Source: Schizophyllum amplum
Taxonomy: Eukaryota > Basidiomycota > Agaricomycetes > Agaricales > Schizophyllaceae
Length of the DNA: 13,427 nt
Direction: 5' to 3'
Assembly (NCBI GenBank): GCA_007026445.1
Contig: VDMD01000296.1
Coordinates: 1-13,427 of the forward strand
Below, one piece after another: positions 1 through 13,180 of the stretch; within the stretch, counting starts at the first letter, position 1; each line of letters begins with the position of its first letter. The notes beneath the pieces are model-generated. The model saw only the letters and a program-made list of their open reading frames with translations, searched no databases and had not been told where the DNA came from. A program made the position numbers and the translations under genes.

Positions 1-28
1 CGCGGATTCTGTCACGTGATTTTTCGGT

Positions 29-296
29 GATACAGACCTTTCGGAAATGCTTGCTTGATCAGGAAAGTGATGCAGATCAAAAATCAAAACCGCGAAAATT
101 CAAGAAAATGAGAACGACGCCTTGCAGCATCGTTGGCTGCGTCCGGCCCACGAGATAAATACAGACGAGTGCAGCAAGCCGCTATCATTGCGTGAGAGAA
201 AGAACGAAGCGAAAAGCGGCTCCCGACGTCGAGAAACGCGAGGGCGCCGCTCGGACACGTCATCAGGCGCGCGCCTCGACGCGGGTGGTCTTCAGT
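29..296 (+). repeat. Left arm of the long inverted repeat
   Basis: This arm matches the reverse complement of 861-1139 at roughly 96% identity by eye. The differences I can see are two single-base length differences (near positions 91 and 147), about four substitutions, and an 8-base deletion near 264 relative to the other arm, where the right arm carries an extra GATTCATC. Similarity fades after about position 290. Such high identity suggests recent insertion or arm homogenisation. Confidence 0.85.
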
Positions 297-555
297 CGGC
301 CCCCAGCATCCGTTTCCGCCTCGGATTGAGGCCATAAGTGTACGAGTACGACGATCCAATGCATAGACTAGTTACTCTGTAAGTGAGCGTGCCAGACGTA
401 AGCGCACGCACGGTGCTCCCAGAGAGCGATGGCAGTCCGCGCGCCGTGAGACCTGCCTGCGGCGTTGTAGAGAGTGTAGAGCATGTGTATAGCATGCCCA
501 TAAGACTTACAAAGCCCTATACTCGCCTTGATGGCCTTGCTACATGGCCCTGTAG

Positions 556-687
556 ATGGCCTTTGGCATCTCGCCGGAAGACGACGCAATCAGCCTCATC
601 CCGTCAGGAGACATGTTCCTGCACTCTGTTGACGTTCTGTACGTGTACGAGCAATTTCTGGACCGCCTAAAAGGAAAGCTTGGGTGA
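556..687 (+). pseudogene. Short coding-like stretch (43 codons) in the element core, possible captured exon
   Basis: An ATG frame of 43 codons begins right after a CCTGTAG sequence that could serve as a 3' splice site. It encodes a protein-like peptide starting MAFGISPEDDAISLIPSGD and ending with a charged tail, LDRLKGKLG, before TGA. The neighbouring frame just upstream (about 450-550) also reads through with mixed composition, so a longer, shifted coding remnant is possible. I do not recognise the family. Chance is a real alternative because the stretch is short. Confidence 0.25.
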
Positions 688-811
688 AAGCACGCCAGCG
701 GCGGCGGCGGTAGAGCTGCAGGCTGGCTGCAGGTAATCAGTGCTGCTGCCTGATCACAGCTCACGGCCTACTTTGCAATATCTGTGTGGTATATTGTATG
801 TATATACAGTC

Positions 812-816
812 TATAA
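812..816 (+). promoter_or_regulatory. TATA-like motif in the element core
   Basis: TATAA lies inside an AT-rich block (790-816) within an otherwise GC-rich core. The distance to the transporter's predicted 5'-UTR intron (1220) is about 400 bp. A transcript started here would run through the right arm. This is a sequence match only. Confidence 0.15.
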
Positions 817-860
817 GGGACGGATGTGGCCCAGCACCAGCTGCAGAGCTGTGACGGCGC

Positions 861-1139
861 CAGTGGAGGCCGCCCGCGTCGAGGCGCGCGCCTGATGAAT
901 CGATGACGTGTCCGAGCGGCGCCCTCGCGTTTCTCGAAGTCGGGAGCCGCTTTTTGCTTCGTTCTTTCTCTCACGCAATGATAGCGGCTTGCTGCACTCG
1001 TCTGTATTTATCTCGTAGGCCAGGACGCAGCCAACGATGCTGCAAGGTGTCGTTCTCATTTTCTTGAATTTTCGCGGGTTTTGATTTTTGATCTGCATCA
1101 CTTTCCTGATCAAGCAAGCATTTCCGAAAGGTCTGTATC
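861..1139 (-). repeat. Right arm of the long inverted repeat
   Basis: This is the reverse complement of the left arm and holds the 8-base insertion missing there, next to a second CATC, so slippage or a small duplication is likely. It ends about 15 bp before the first ATG upstream of the transporter gene (1155) and 80 bp before the predicted 5'-UTR intron donor. It is therefore well placed to influence that gene's promoter. Confidence 0.85.
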
Positions 1140-1154
1140 GTTCCCATCGCCCGC

Positions 1155-1219
1155 ATGCGGATTTCGTCTCTTGACCGCAACCACGTCGACTGCGACGAGC
1201 AAGAGACGTTCTGCAGCTG
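1155..1219 (+). other. Upstream ORF in the 5' leader of the transporter gene
   Basis: ATG at 1155 opens a 21-codon frame that reaches the predicted splice donor at 1220. After splicing to 1375, the last two bases (TG) join A and form a TGA stop. If the intron is retained, the frame reads TGG TGA and stops one codon later. The uORF ends upstream of the main ATG at 1402 in both cases. It exists only if transcription starts upstream of 1155, which is not shown. Confidence 0.35.
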
Positions 1220-1374
1220 GTGAGTCTTTGTTATCTTTCTTGTTTCTGTGATGAATGTCTTTGTTTCCTATTATACGAGTGCTTTGCATGGGTACAAAAT
1301 TGGGTTTCACTGAGCCTCATCGCATTTCCTCCCTTTTGAGTCCGCAACGACATCGCTAACGATTGTCTATGCAG
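1220..1374 (+). other. Predicted 5'-UTR intron of the ABC transporter gene
   Basis: The donor GTGAGT is at 1220, a textbook branch sequence CGCTAAC is at 1354-1360 and the acceptor TATGCAG ends at 1374. The intron is 155 bp, about three times the coding introns in this gene, as is common for 5'-UTR introns. Its presence makes the ATG at 1369 intronic and favours the ATG at 1402, which has the good context GGCGCC before it. Confidence 0.55.
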
Positions 1375-1401
1375 ACCTCTTCACGATCTGACGGTGGCGC
1401 C

Positions 1402-6946
<5,545 letters not shown>

Positions 6947-7633
6947 TGATGCCAGACGGTTGGACGTCATTTGTCTCTCCGTTTACGAGCATTGCTCATA
7001 GACTATAGCGCCAGTAGACCAACAGAGTACTCCGCTCATGAGCGCTGTCTTTCAATGGCAGTGCGTAGGTGCTAGATTTTGAGTTTGTGGGCTTTCGGCA
7101 TCGGTGCCCACCTCTGGCCCCCAGCAGCCTGAGGTCATCGGGAAGCAGGTATTGTTCCTATCAGATTCATCTTTTACATCTTCATGCACATACGTTCAAT
7201 TGAACGACGATGGGTACGGCAAAGTAAGTGAGCCAAGCACCTGCACACGTTCGCCCTGCTGACGATGGGCCTCATTAGATGCACACCGGCTGTACGTTCG
7301 CGTACGACATGCTGATCTGGGTGAAGGCGACTTGACTTGCCAATGCTTGTGTCCCGGTACCCTCCGACGGATCCGACCTTTATTACCGAGGCGGCCTGAT
7401 CGCACCAGGCCCGGAGCGCACTCGGGATAAGGGAAAACAGGCGGCGGTCGGAGAAAATGAAGCCAATTGCCCTAAGTACAACTACAAGTCGCGAGATCGG
7501 GATCGCGTCCAGACGCGTGACGTCACGGTTCAAGATCAAATAGGCCAGAATGACTTCCTCATTCGGCGTATTCAGTCGCTTTCTCTGTTGTTTCCGTCAT
7601 CGGAACAATGTCAGCTGACATTCGGATCGCGCA
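6947..7633. other. Intergenic region between the transporter and the DUF89 gene
   Basis: About 690 bp contain the 3' end of the transporter transcript and the promoter of the next gene. Open frames on the minus strand (for example 7174-7539) show no recognisable motif and I read them as chance. A CCAAT box lies at 7463-7467. No RNA gene or repeat was seen. Confidence 0.5.
7513..7525. promoter_or_regulatory. Overlapping ACGCGT and TGACGTCA palindromes
   Basis: ACGCGT (7513-7518), the core bound by MBF-type cell-cycle factors in fungi, overlaps by one base with TGACGTCA (7518-7525), the full ATF/CREB bZIP site. The pair sits about 110 bp upstream of a TATA box and about 290 bp upstream of the DUF89 start codon. 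That position suits an activator site, but binding is inferred from the motifs alone. Confidence 0.35.
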
Positions 7634-7638
7634 TATAA
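7634..7638 (+). promoter_or_regulatory. TATA box of the DUF89-family gene
   Basis: TATAA within GCATATAAGG is followed 25-60 bp downstream by a CT-rich stretch (7657-7700), typical of transcription starts in filamentous fungi. The ATG at 7608 lies upstream of this box and is probably not transcribed. Confidence 0.45.
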
Positions 7639-7744
7639 GGCAGAGCATCGCGGATCTCTTACTCTCAACCAGCCTCCGCCCTCCATCTCATCGTCGCCGT
7701 CCTCGACGTTCACCGCTGTCCCGAGACCGCGCGCGCGTACACAG

Positions 7745-7801
7745 GTACGCTCCGCTGCATCCTCATAATGTTGAGGTCTTGACGCGTATTCTGTCCCACA
7801 G
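7745..7801 (+). other. Predicted 5'-UTR intron of the DUF89-family gene
   Basis: The donor GTACGC at 7745 and the acceptor CCCACAG ending at 7801 enclose 57 bp, with possible branch sites CATAATG or TTGACG. Splicing removes an ATG in the intron (7768) and leaves the start ATG at 7810 eight bases after the junction. Confidence 0.45.
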
Positions 7802-7809
7802 ATCTCGCC

Positions 7810-9702
7810 ATGGCTCAGCCTACCACGAAAGGTACGTGTTGGAATTATGCTGTCCGAAAGGGCGTCTAACAGCCGGCGCATATAGTCGCTTTGCATCTCG
7901 GTCACTTGCCGTCCAAGAATTCCAACATCAAGGCGCCATGGCCAAGGACTCCTACAAGGGTGCGATGGCAGTTGACTACATGCGAATGAACATTGACCTT
8001 GCGACTAGATTGACCCGAATAACCCGCCTTGGCCGTAAGTCGTCCTAAGCGGATATATAGGGACTGTTACTGACCATGTTATCAGGGCGTACCGCGGGTA
8101 CATGAATACAGTTTTGCTCACGCAACCATGCAATCCCGCCTTCCAACCATCCTCGGCAAGGCCATTGACGATGTCACTGTCACGCTCAACCAGCAGAGCT
8201 CCGAAGAGATCATCACCGACCTCGTCCGGTGCATTGAGCGCATGGACGTGCTAATGCACGACCTAAGTGGCAACGCGAAGTTGCGTCCAATTGTGGACGA
8301 TAACGAGGGCGACGTGGCGCTGTGGAACAAAGAGATTGCGAAGTACTTCCAAGGTGCGTTCCATCGCATTGTTCGTGCGCAAAGCGATAACACACGGTCC
8401 CAGGAAAGGACTTCATGAACGCTCCCTGGCTCTTTGCGGAAGCATACAAGTATCGTCGCCTGCGGGAATGCTTCAGCGTCAGCAAGTTCTGGAAAGACTA
8501 CGACGTCTTCTTCCGACAGAAGGTGTGTGTGCCTGTACATACGGTCCATATATGCTCATCACTTTGTAGTGCGATACCTTTTCTCGCTCTTCCGATGCCG
8601 TCTTCGAACTATCTATGCGCTTCGCGGAGCCGTTCAAGATCGCAGAGGGCATGTCTGACGACGAGAAGATGGAGGCCGAGCGACTTATGTTCTTGGAGCT
8701 CACTCAAGGTTCGTGCATGTAAGTTAACCCATAGGGCTTTCTGGATTGACCTTTACCGTTAAGTTTGCCTGTGGGGCAACTCGACTGATCTCTCCCTCCT
8801 CATAAATATGTCTGAGGAACAAATCAAGGCCCTTCAGTCCACTGGTGGCGAACATCTCGCTGCCACGGAGAAGAACATTCTTGGCAACCATCTGAACGAC
8901 CTTTGGGCCACTGTGAAGGAGCTGCGCGGCAAAACTGGTGGCCGCGTTGACTTCATACTCGACAATGCTGGCTTCGAACTTTACTGCGACTGCGTCTACG
9001 CCGACTTCCTCATTCAAAGTGGCCTCGCTTCTGAAGTTCGCTTCCACGGCAAGCGGTACCCGTGGTTCGTCTCGGACGTGACGCGCAAGGACTGGGAATG
9101 GCTGCTGAACAGTCTGGTCTACGGTCAGTTATTTCCGAAGGCCACCGAAATCGAGCTGGGCAGTCTTCGCAAGCTTGGGCACCGCTGGAAAGAGTACGAG
9201 CAGCAGGGCAAGTGGGTATACGAGCAGCATCCATTCTGGTGTACCGGCTATACATTCTGGGATTTGCACTCGGAGGCTCCCGACTCTTCCTCCATCTGAG
9301 CAAGAGCGATTTGGTCATCTTCAAGGTGCGTCGTCGATTTCCGCGGTGTTATTTGCGGCACTGACGAGGCTACAGGGCGATCTCAATCACCGCAAGCTCA
9401 CTTACGACTGTGCCGCTCCTGCGAGCACGCCCTTCGACGTCGCTATCGGCCCGATGGCCAGCTCAGCAGGCGCGCCAAAGGTGGCCAGTCTACGCACGAT
9501 AAAGAGTGACGTCGTCGTCGGACTCGGTGATCAAGGCGACGAGCTGGCCGAGAAGCTCGACAAGGAGGAGCCTGGTTGGAAGATTAGTGGCAAATATGTG
9601 AGTTCATCGCTGTCATGATGCCGTACACTGTCTGATGACACGGTGTAGGCCGTCGTCCTGCTCTCCGAAGGGCGACCTGGTGAGAAGGTCCGCTTCGCAT
9701 GA
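7810..9702 (+). CDS. DUF89/ARMT1-family metal-dependent damage-control phosphatase
   Basis: Predicted protein of about 495 residues, similar in layout to yeast YMR027W (subfamily III). That group has been described as metal-dependent phosphatases removing side-product sugar phosphates such as fructose 1-phosphate; the human relative ARMT1 has also been reported as a carboxyl methyltransferase, which is debated. Exons: 7810-7831, 7886-7959, 8009-8034, 8086-8353, 8404-8522, 8570-8708, 8764-9325, 9376-9597, 9649-9702. An N-terminal helical part (SFAHATMQSRLP, near 8110-8145) is followed by CLWGNSTDLSLL (from 8764), the metal-binding core DFILDNAGFELY (near residue 280) with its Asp-Asn pair, and KSDLVIFKGDLNHRKL (near residue 395). 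Two single-base frame shifts are needed, near 8100 and 9284. The first three small exons are the least certain; the ATG at 7810 in GCCATGG context is chosen. Likely cytosolic, since no signal or membrane segment is seen. Confidence 0.88.
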
Positions 9703-10065
9703 GCCGCTGTCTTTATTCCCTGCGCCTTCTTTATCTCTATATCGCGCCTCTGTAGTATATGTAGATCTCGGGAATTGTATCGTAGACACCGGATATCCTC
9801 ATTCGTACCACCTGTACACGTAGAGCATGAATGACTGGAATTGGGACGCATCACCTTACAGACGGACTGGTAGATTGCTACGTACAGACCTTTTCCTGAA
9901 AGGCAATGTTGAAGTTGTAGCACTCACGTGACCGCGATTGCTTCCGCACGTCTCGAGAAACTGCAGCTAAAATGACAGCTGTGCAGCCAGTCCCTCCTGA
10001 GTTTGCGCGAGCTCCAGTTTGGACAGATCCTTCCACCCGCCTTGTACTTTTCTCGACCTCTAATC
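9703..10065. other. Intergenic region with a TCACGTGA site
   Basis: About 360 bp hold the 3' end of the DUF89-family transcript and the upstream region of the membrane-protein gene. The palindrome TCACGTGA (9924-9931), a basic helix-loop-helix E-box, lies about 135 bp before the chosen ATG. An additional ATG at 9972 (context CTAAAATGA) opens an overlapping frame. No RNA gene or repeat was seen. Confidence 0.4.
9924..9931. promoter_or_regulatory. E-box palindrome TCACGTGA
   Basis: The eight-base palindrome containing CACGTG is the target of fungal bHLH factors such as the Cbf1 or Pho4 type. The same eight bases occur at 12-19, just outside the left end of the fold-back element. Binding is not shown. 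Confidence 0.25.
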
Positions 10066-11017
10066 ATGCTGCTGCGGAAATCCTGGTTCATTTTGCTTCT
10101 CGCGGCGATTGCGCATGCCTCGCCCGTCTACGATCCGGTGGCTGGCCTGCTGGACGGAGATGGAACAGGCGAGATGGAGGGACATCGACTCCAGCCGACA
10201 CCGACAACGGTCTATGTCCATGTCGGCTGGACATTCGGAGACAGCATCAACATCGTCCTCAGCGACTGTCTCCGGGTAGCCTAAGCCACTCGTCGCCCTC
10301 CGCAAAGAGCACGTCCGACAAGGACCACAGCAGCAAGTCCTCGCTGGTCCCCGCCACTACCGAAGTCATCGTCGATCGCGGCGGGTACCACGCACACCTA
10401 CACCGAACACCGCACTTCGTACCAGTCCCGCTCACTCCCGGCGCCCACGCTCACACAAACCTTCAGTTCTGTTCCGTACACGGCGACGCCCACGCTGGGA
10501 TGCGAACAAGACCGCAGCGGCCGCCCGCTCACACCTGGAATCGCAACAGTGGAAGGCGATTGGCATCGCGGCGCTCTCTCTGGCCGTCGTCGCCGCAATC
10601 GTCTTAGGCGTGTACTTCTGGGACAAGTACCGCGCTGCCCTGCGCGACATCTTCGGGTTGCGGGCGCCGTCGCAACGATAAGTGGGCGGACAACCTGGAG
10701 GCGGAGGGCAACAAGGCCTGGGAGGGCGCGCATCGCGGCCGAGGACGGGCATCGCTACCCGACGCTGGACAGCCTAGAGGAAATCGAGCGCGCGAGGGAG
10801 AAGGCGGGGTACGGCGACGCAGCGGTGCACGAGAAGGGGCAGCCCTTCGCGGACGCGCTGCCGGGTGCCGCTGCACCTCGGATTCGAAGACGCGGAACAT
10901 CCTATGTCGCCTTTCTATCGCCGACCGAGTCTGCGCGGGCAGTCGCCCAACCACCCCGCGAGCCGTCATGATGCAGCCGAAGACGACGACGACAGCATTA
11001 TGAACATGACCAGCTAG
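10066..11017 (+). CDS. Unknown single-pass membrane protein with signal peptide and Ser/Thr-rich ectodomain, frame-shifted
   Basis: I do not recognise the family. From ATG 10066 the protein starts with a signal peptide (MLLRKSWFILLLAAIAHASP, likely cleavage after AHA). A long Ser/Thr/Pro-rich stretch follows (about 10235-10510), a typical site of O-mannosylation. One transmembrane helix, IGIAALSLAVVAAIVLGVYF (10559-10618), follows. The tail is basic next to the membrane (DKYRAALRD), then helical and charged (LDSLEEIERAREKAGYG), and ends with an acidic DDDD run and TAG at 11015. This is type I topology, so a cell-surface sensor or adhesion-like role is possible but only inferred. The blocks lie in successive frames 1, 2, 0, 1, 2, 0, 1, 2, with no convincing introns between them, so about seven one-base shifts are implied. 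That is either a decayed gene or faulty sequence. The exact shift sites are not determinable by eye. Confidence 0.6.
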
Positions 11018-11142
11018 CACACAGTTTCGATTTCGCATTATGTCTGCAGCTTACACTGGACTACCCCTGCATCATTTCAATACTCAACAGCACTATTGAC
11101 CACGACCATTGTACATTACCACACGCACACTCTGTATCCTTG

Positions 11143-11452
11143 CTATCCTCCATTACTATGCAGGCTTTGGGGGCGGCGGGCGGCCGCGGCTTCACGTTCA
11201 TTTGGGAACCTCCGGTCGACGTAGTCGGCAAGGACGAGGCCGGCGGCGGCGAAGCCGCAGAGAGCGAGGGGAAAACTTGAGGCGAGTGGTAGGTGAGAGG
11301 ACTAGAGCGAGTTCAGATGTCGAATGGGTCCCCGGAGACGTGCGCATACCCAACCACGACTGGACGAGAGAGCGTTCGGAGACGGTTGTTCTCTCCGCAA
11401 GACGTTCGCCGTACGTCTTGAGCTTTTGACGGTCGGATTTGACGGGAGACAT
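11143..11452 (-). CDS. Possible small membrane protein on the minus strand
   Basis: From a minus-strand ATG at 11452 a coding-like stretch begins MSPVKSDRQKLKTYGERLAE. A possible intron (11302-11349, 48 bp, GTATGC...CTCTAG with a branch-like CTGAAC) is followed by a 52-codon frame ending at 11143. That frame has a hydrophobic run, FPLALCGFAAAGLVLADYV, then a charged tail. The two parts are out of phase by one base at the junction, as seen elsewhere in this window. No family recognised. It would be divergent from the riboflavin synthase gene, with about 200 bp between the start codons. Confidence 0.3.
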
Positions 11453-11606
11453 CAGGGGAAGCCTTCGCAGTCGTTGAGCAGTGCGGAAGCTCGCTGCAGG
11501 CGCTGCTGGACGGTCTGCCTCTGGGTGCAGAGATGAACGTAAGGACTGCGTCAGGGGCGCGGGCGCATCCATTGAACATTCGGCCCGACATCCGAACTGC
11601 TTACGC

Positions 11607-11641
11607 CATCCTCGGCTTGCTTGCCGCATCCTCGGCTTGCT
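11607..11641 (+). repeat. Two-copy tandem duplication, 20-bp period
   Basis: CATCCTCGGCTTGCT occurs at 11607-11621 and again at 11627-11641, 11 bases before the riboflavin synthase start codon. It lies in the probable 5' leader. Confidence 0.7.
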
Positions 11642-11651
11642 CTCCCCCACC

Positions 11652-12508
11652 ATGTTCACAGGTTTAGTATGAGTTCCCCAGCGCCTGAAGCTCCAGGATT
11701 CACCGAGCGCTCAGATCGAACATCTGGGAAACGTCTCGTCCATTGACCAGGATGACACCGGGTGCACGCTGGTCATCAGCGACTCGGCGTCAATCCTGGA
11801 CGACTGCCATGTCGGGGACTCCATCGCAGTGAACGGCGCCTGCCTTACTGTGACGGAGTTTGACGCCCAGAAGGACGGGGGGTGGTTCAAGGTTTGGCTG
11901 GCGAATGAGACGCTGCAGCGCACTGATCTTGGTGAGTGCTTGTGCACAACCCGCCTGTCCGCCCTGCTGACAGCGAGCTTGCAGGCGAGCGGACGGTTGG
12001 CGATCAGGTCAACCTCGAACGTGCCATGGGCGCCCATGTGCGGTTCGGGGGACATTTCGTTCAGGTGAGTAACGAGTCTTTGCGCGGTCACGATTCTGAT
12101 CAGACGCGTGCAGGCTCATGTTGACGGGACGGCTACGCTGATCGAGCGCTCTGACGACGGAGACTCGCAGCGATTGACTTTCGAACTCCCTGAGCCGACG
12201 GCTACGCGTCCATCCCTCCCGTACATCATTCCGAAAGGCTACGTGACCATAGACGGCGCCTCGCTTACGATCACCGGCGTCGACGATGCGAAGCGTCGGT
12301 TCAGCATCATGTTGATCCAGCACACGCAAGAGAAGATTACGCTGAGCAAGAAGCCGATAGGGGCGAAGATCAACATTGAGGTGGATATGGTCGGCAAATA
12401 TGTGGAGAAGAGCGTCGTTGCGGCGCTCGGAGGAGTGGCACGGAGGGCTTGAGATCACTGATCGAGAAGGTCGTCGCCGACGTGCTGGTGAAGAAGGGAA
12501 TAGCATAG
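11652..12508 (+). CDS. RIB5: Riboflavin synthase, alpha chain
   Basis: Catalyses the last step of riboflavin synthesis, the dismutation of two molecules of 6,7-dimethyl-8-ribityllumazine; the family works as a cytosolic homotrimer. Exons 11652-11666, 11715-11931, 11985-12064 and 12114-12508 give about 235 residues, a normal family length. The first coding exon is only 15 bases (MFTGL) and joins IEHLGNV to rebuild the hallmark N-terminus. The two repeated barrel domains are visible: VNGACLTVT, NLERAMGAHV and GGHFVQ in the first, and KGYVTIDGASLTI, KINIEVDMVGKYVEK in the second. The conserved QGHVD motif reads QAHVD here, right at the exon 3/4 junction. One base is missing near 12431-12437; after it the expected C-terminus GLRSLIEKVVADVLVKKG continues to TAG at 12506. 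The minus-strand frame 11711-12091 is its shadow. Confidence 0.93.
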
Positions 12509-12895
12509 CAGTTGTACTATAGAGGTTCAGGGCAATTGTGGCTGAACATTGAATTGCGGGAACGATGGCTCGACAGTCCTAGATTGGCATCTGGACCTCG
12601 ATGGTTGCGGGAGCTGTCGTTCGGAATGTAACGGGTGGTTGTCTCTGTCTCTGCCATCGCCCAGCGCCTGTGAGTTACAAAATGGTGGTGAACGGAATGT
12701 GGAGAGCGATCTCGCCGTACGGGACCATGGTGAGCCAGGTGCGGCATCCGCCGAATCCGTGTTCTGGTACTTGACTTGAACCATCTCACTGTCCAGACGT
12801 CGCCAGCAATGGAGGCGCCCATGAAACGCAAGGTCTGGCCGCTGCTGCTCGTCGTTGTGCGCGACGTTGGGGACAGGGCTGACGAGCGCGCCTGT
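12509..12895. other. Region with no recognised gene downstream of riboflavin synthase
   Basis: About 390 bp probably include the 3' end of the riboflavin synthase transcript. Open frames exist on both strands (for example 12549-12779 plus and 12517-12831 minus) but lack recognisable motifs. A minus-strand stretch reading LTMVPYGEIALHIPFTTIL before a stop at 12675 could be the last exon of the minus-strand candidate to its right. Confidence 0.35.
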
Positions 12896-13180
12896 CTAGG
12901 TTACCGCAAAGGTATCATACAACGACATGAACAGGGCGCGTTCGACCCTCGCGACGTCGCCCAACGTCCCCGCGCCCCGTCGCCCCTCAAGACATACAAC
13001 TCCTCCCAAGCCACGACACCGGCCGTGCGCCCAGGGCGAAGGTGAACACGAGCGCGACGCCAATGCGCAAGACCGCCAGCGGCACCAGCAGCGTCGTCTC
13101 CTCCCCATCACCCGCACGATGACCCCAGCCAATAACAGACCTCCTATCAGTCGTTCCTCTCGCCGGCCAGGAGCGCCCTC
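12896..13180 (-). CDS. Possible membrane-protein exon on the minus strand
   Basis: Reading leftward from about 13180, LIGGLLLAGVIVRVMG is followed, after a one-base shift, by a strongly hydrophobic block, LAVLRIGVALVFTFALGARP (near 13080-13020). A helical stretch, LGDVARVERALFMSLYDTFA, then reaches a possible donor GTAACC. Two transmembrane helices are suggested. No start codon, full exon structure or family could be established, and it overlaps the rival + strand reading at 13119-13190. Confidence 0.3.
   Translation of the reverse strand, partial: EGAPGRREERLIGGLLLAGVIVRVMGRRRRCWCRWRSCALASRSCSPSPWAHGRCRGLGGVVCLEGRRGAGTLGDVARVERALFMSLYDTFAVT

Larger units (their letters stand above)
33..1135. 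mobile_element. Fold-back element with long terminal inverted repeats, probably a non-autonomous DNA transposon
   Basis: Two arms of about 270 bp, in opposite orientation, enclose a core of about 565 bp. The outermost clear inverted repeat reads CAGACCTTTCGGAAATGC going inward from both ends. A TA dinucleotide lies directly outside each end (31-32 and 1136-1137), which would fit a TA target duplication as in Tc1/mariner-like elements. However, the neighbouring GA/TC bases are also complementary, so the exact border is uncertain. No open frame in the core resembles a transposase, so movement would need an enzyme supplied in trans. Size and structure fit a long-TIR MITE or fold-back element. 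Superfamily is not assigned. Confidence 0.7.

Noticed and set aside
84..359. Open frames in the inverted arms on both strands (84-359 minus, 122-337 plus, 811-1113 minus)
   Set aside because: They arise from the arms themselves; the arms differ by indels that break the frames, and no protein motif is present.
21..1150. An 8- or 9-bp target-site duplication around the fold-back element
   Set aside because: The flanks (TTTTCGGT on the left, GTTCCCATC on the right) do not match; only the TA pair is compatible.
1369..1371. ATG at 1369 as the transporter start
   Set aside because: It lies within the predicted leader intron (acceptor at 1374); ATG 1402 has better context.
7608..8048. Plus-strand frame of 146 codons from 7608
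   Set aside because: It begins before the TATA box, crosses two predicted introns and runs out of frame with the DUF89-family exons.
11198..11659. Continuous 153-residue minus-strand frame
   Set aside because: It becomes an Arg-rich, low-complexity shadow after about 40 codons and overlaps the riboflavin synthase start. Only its central ATG part is kept in the weak minus-strand candidate.
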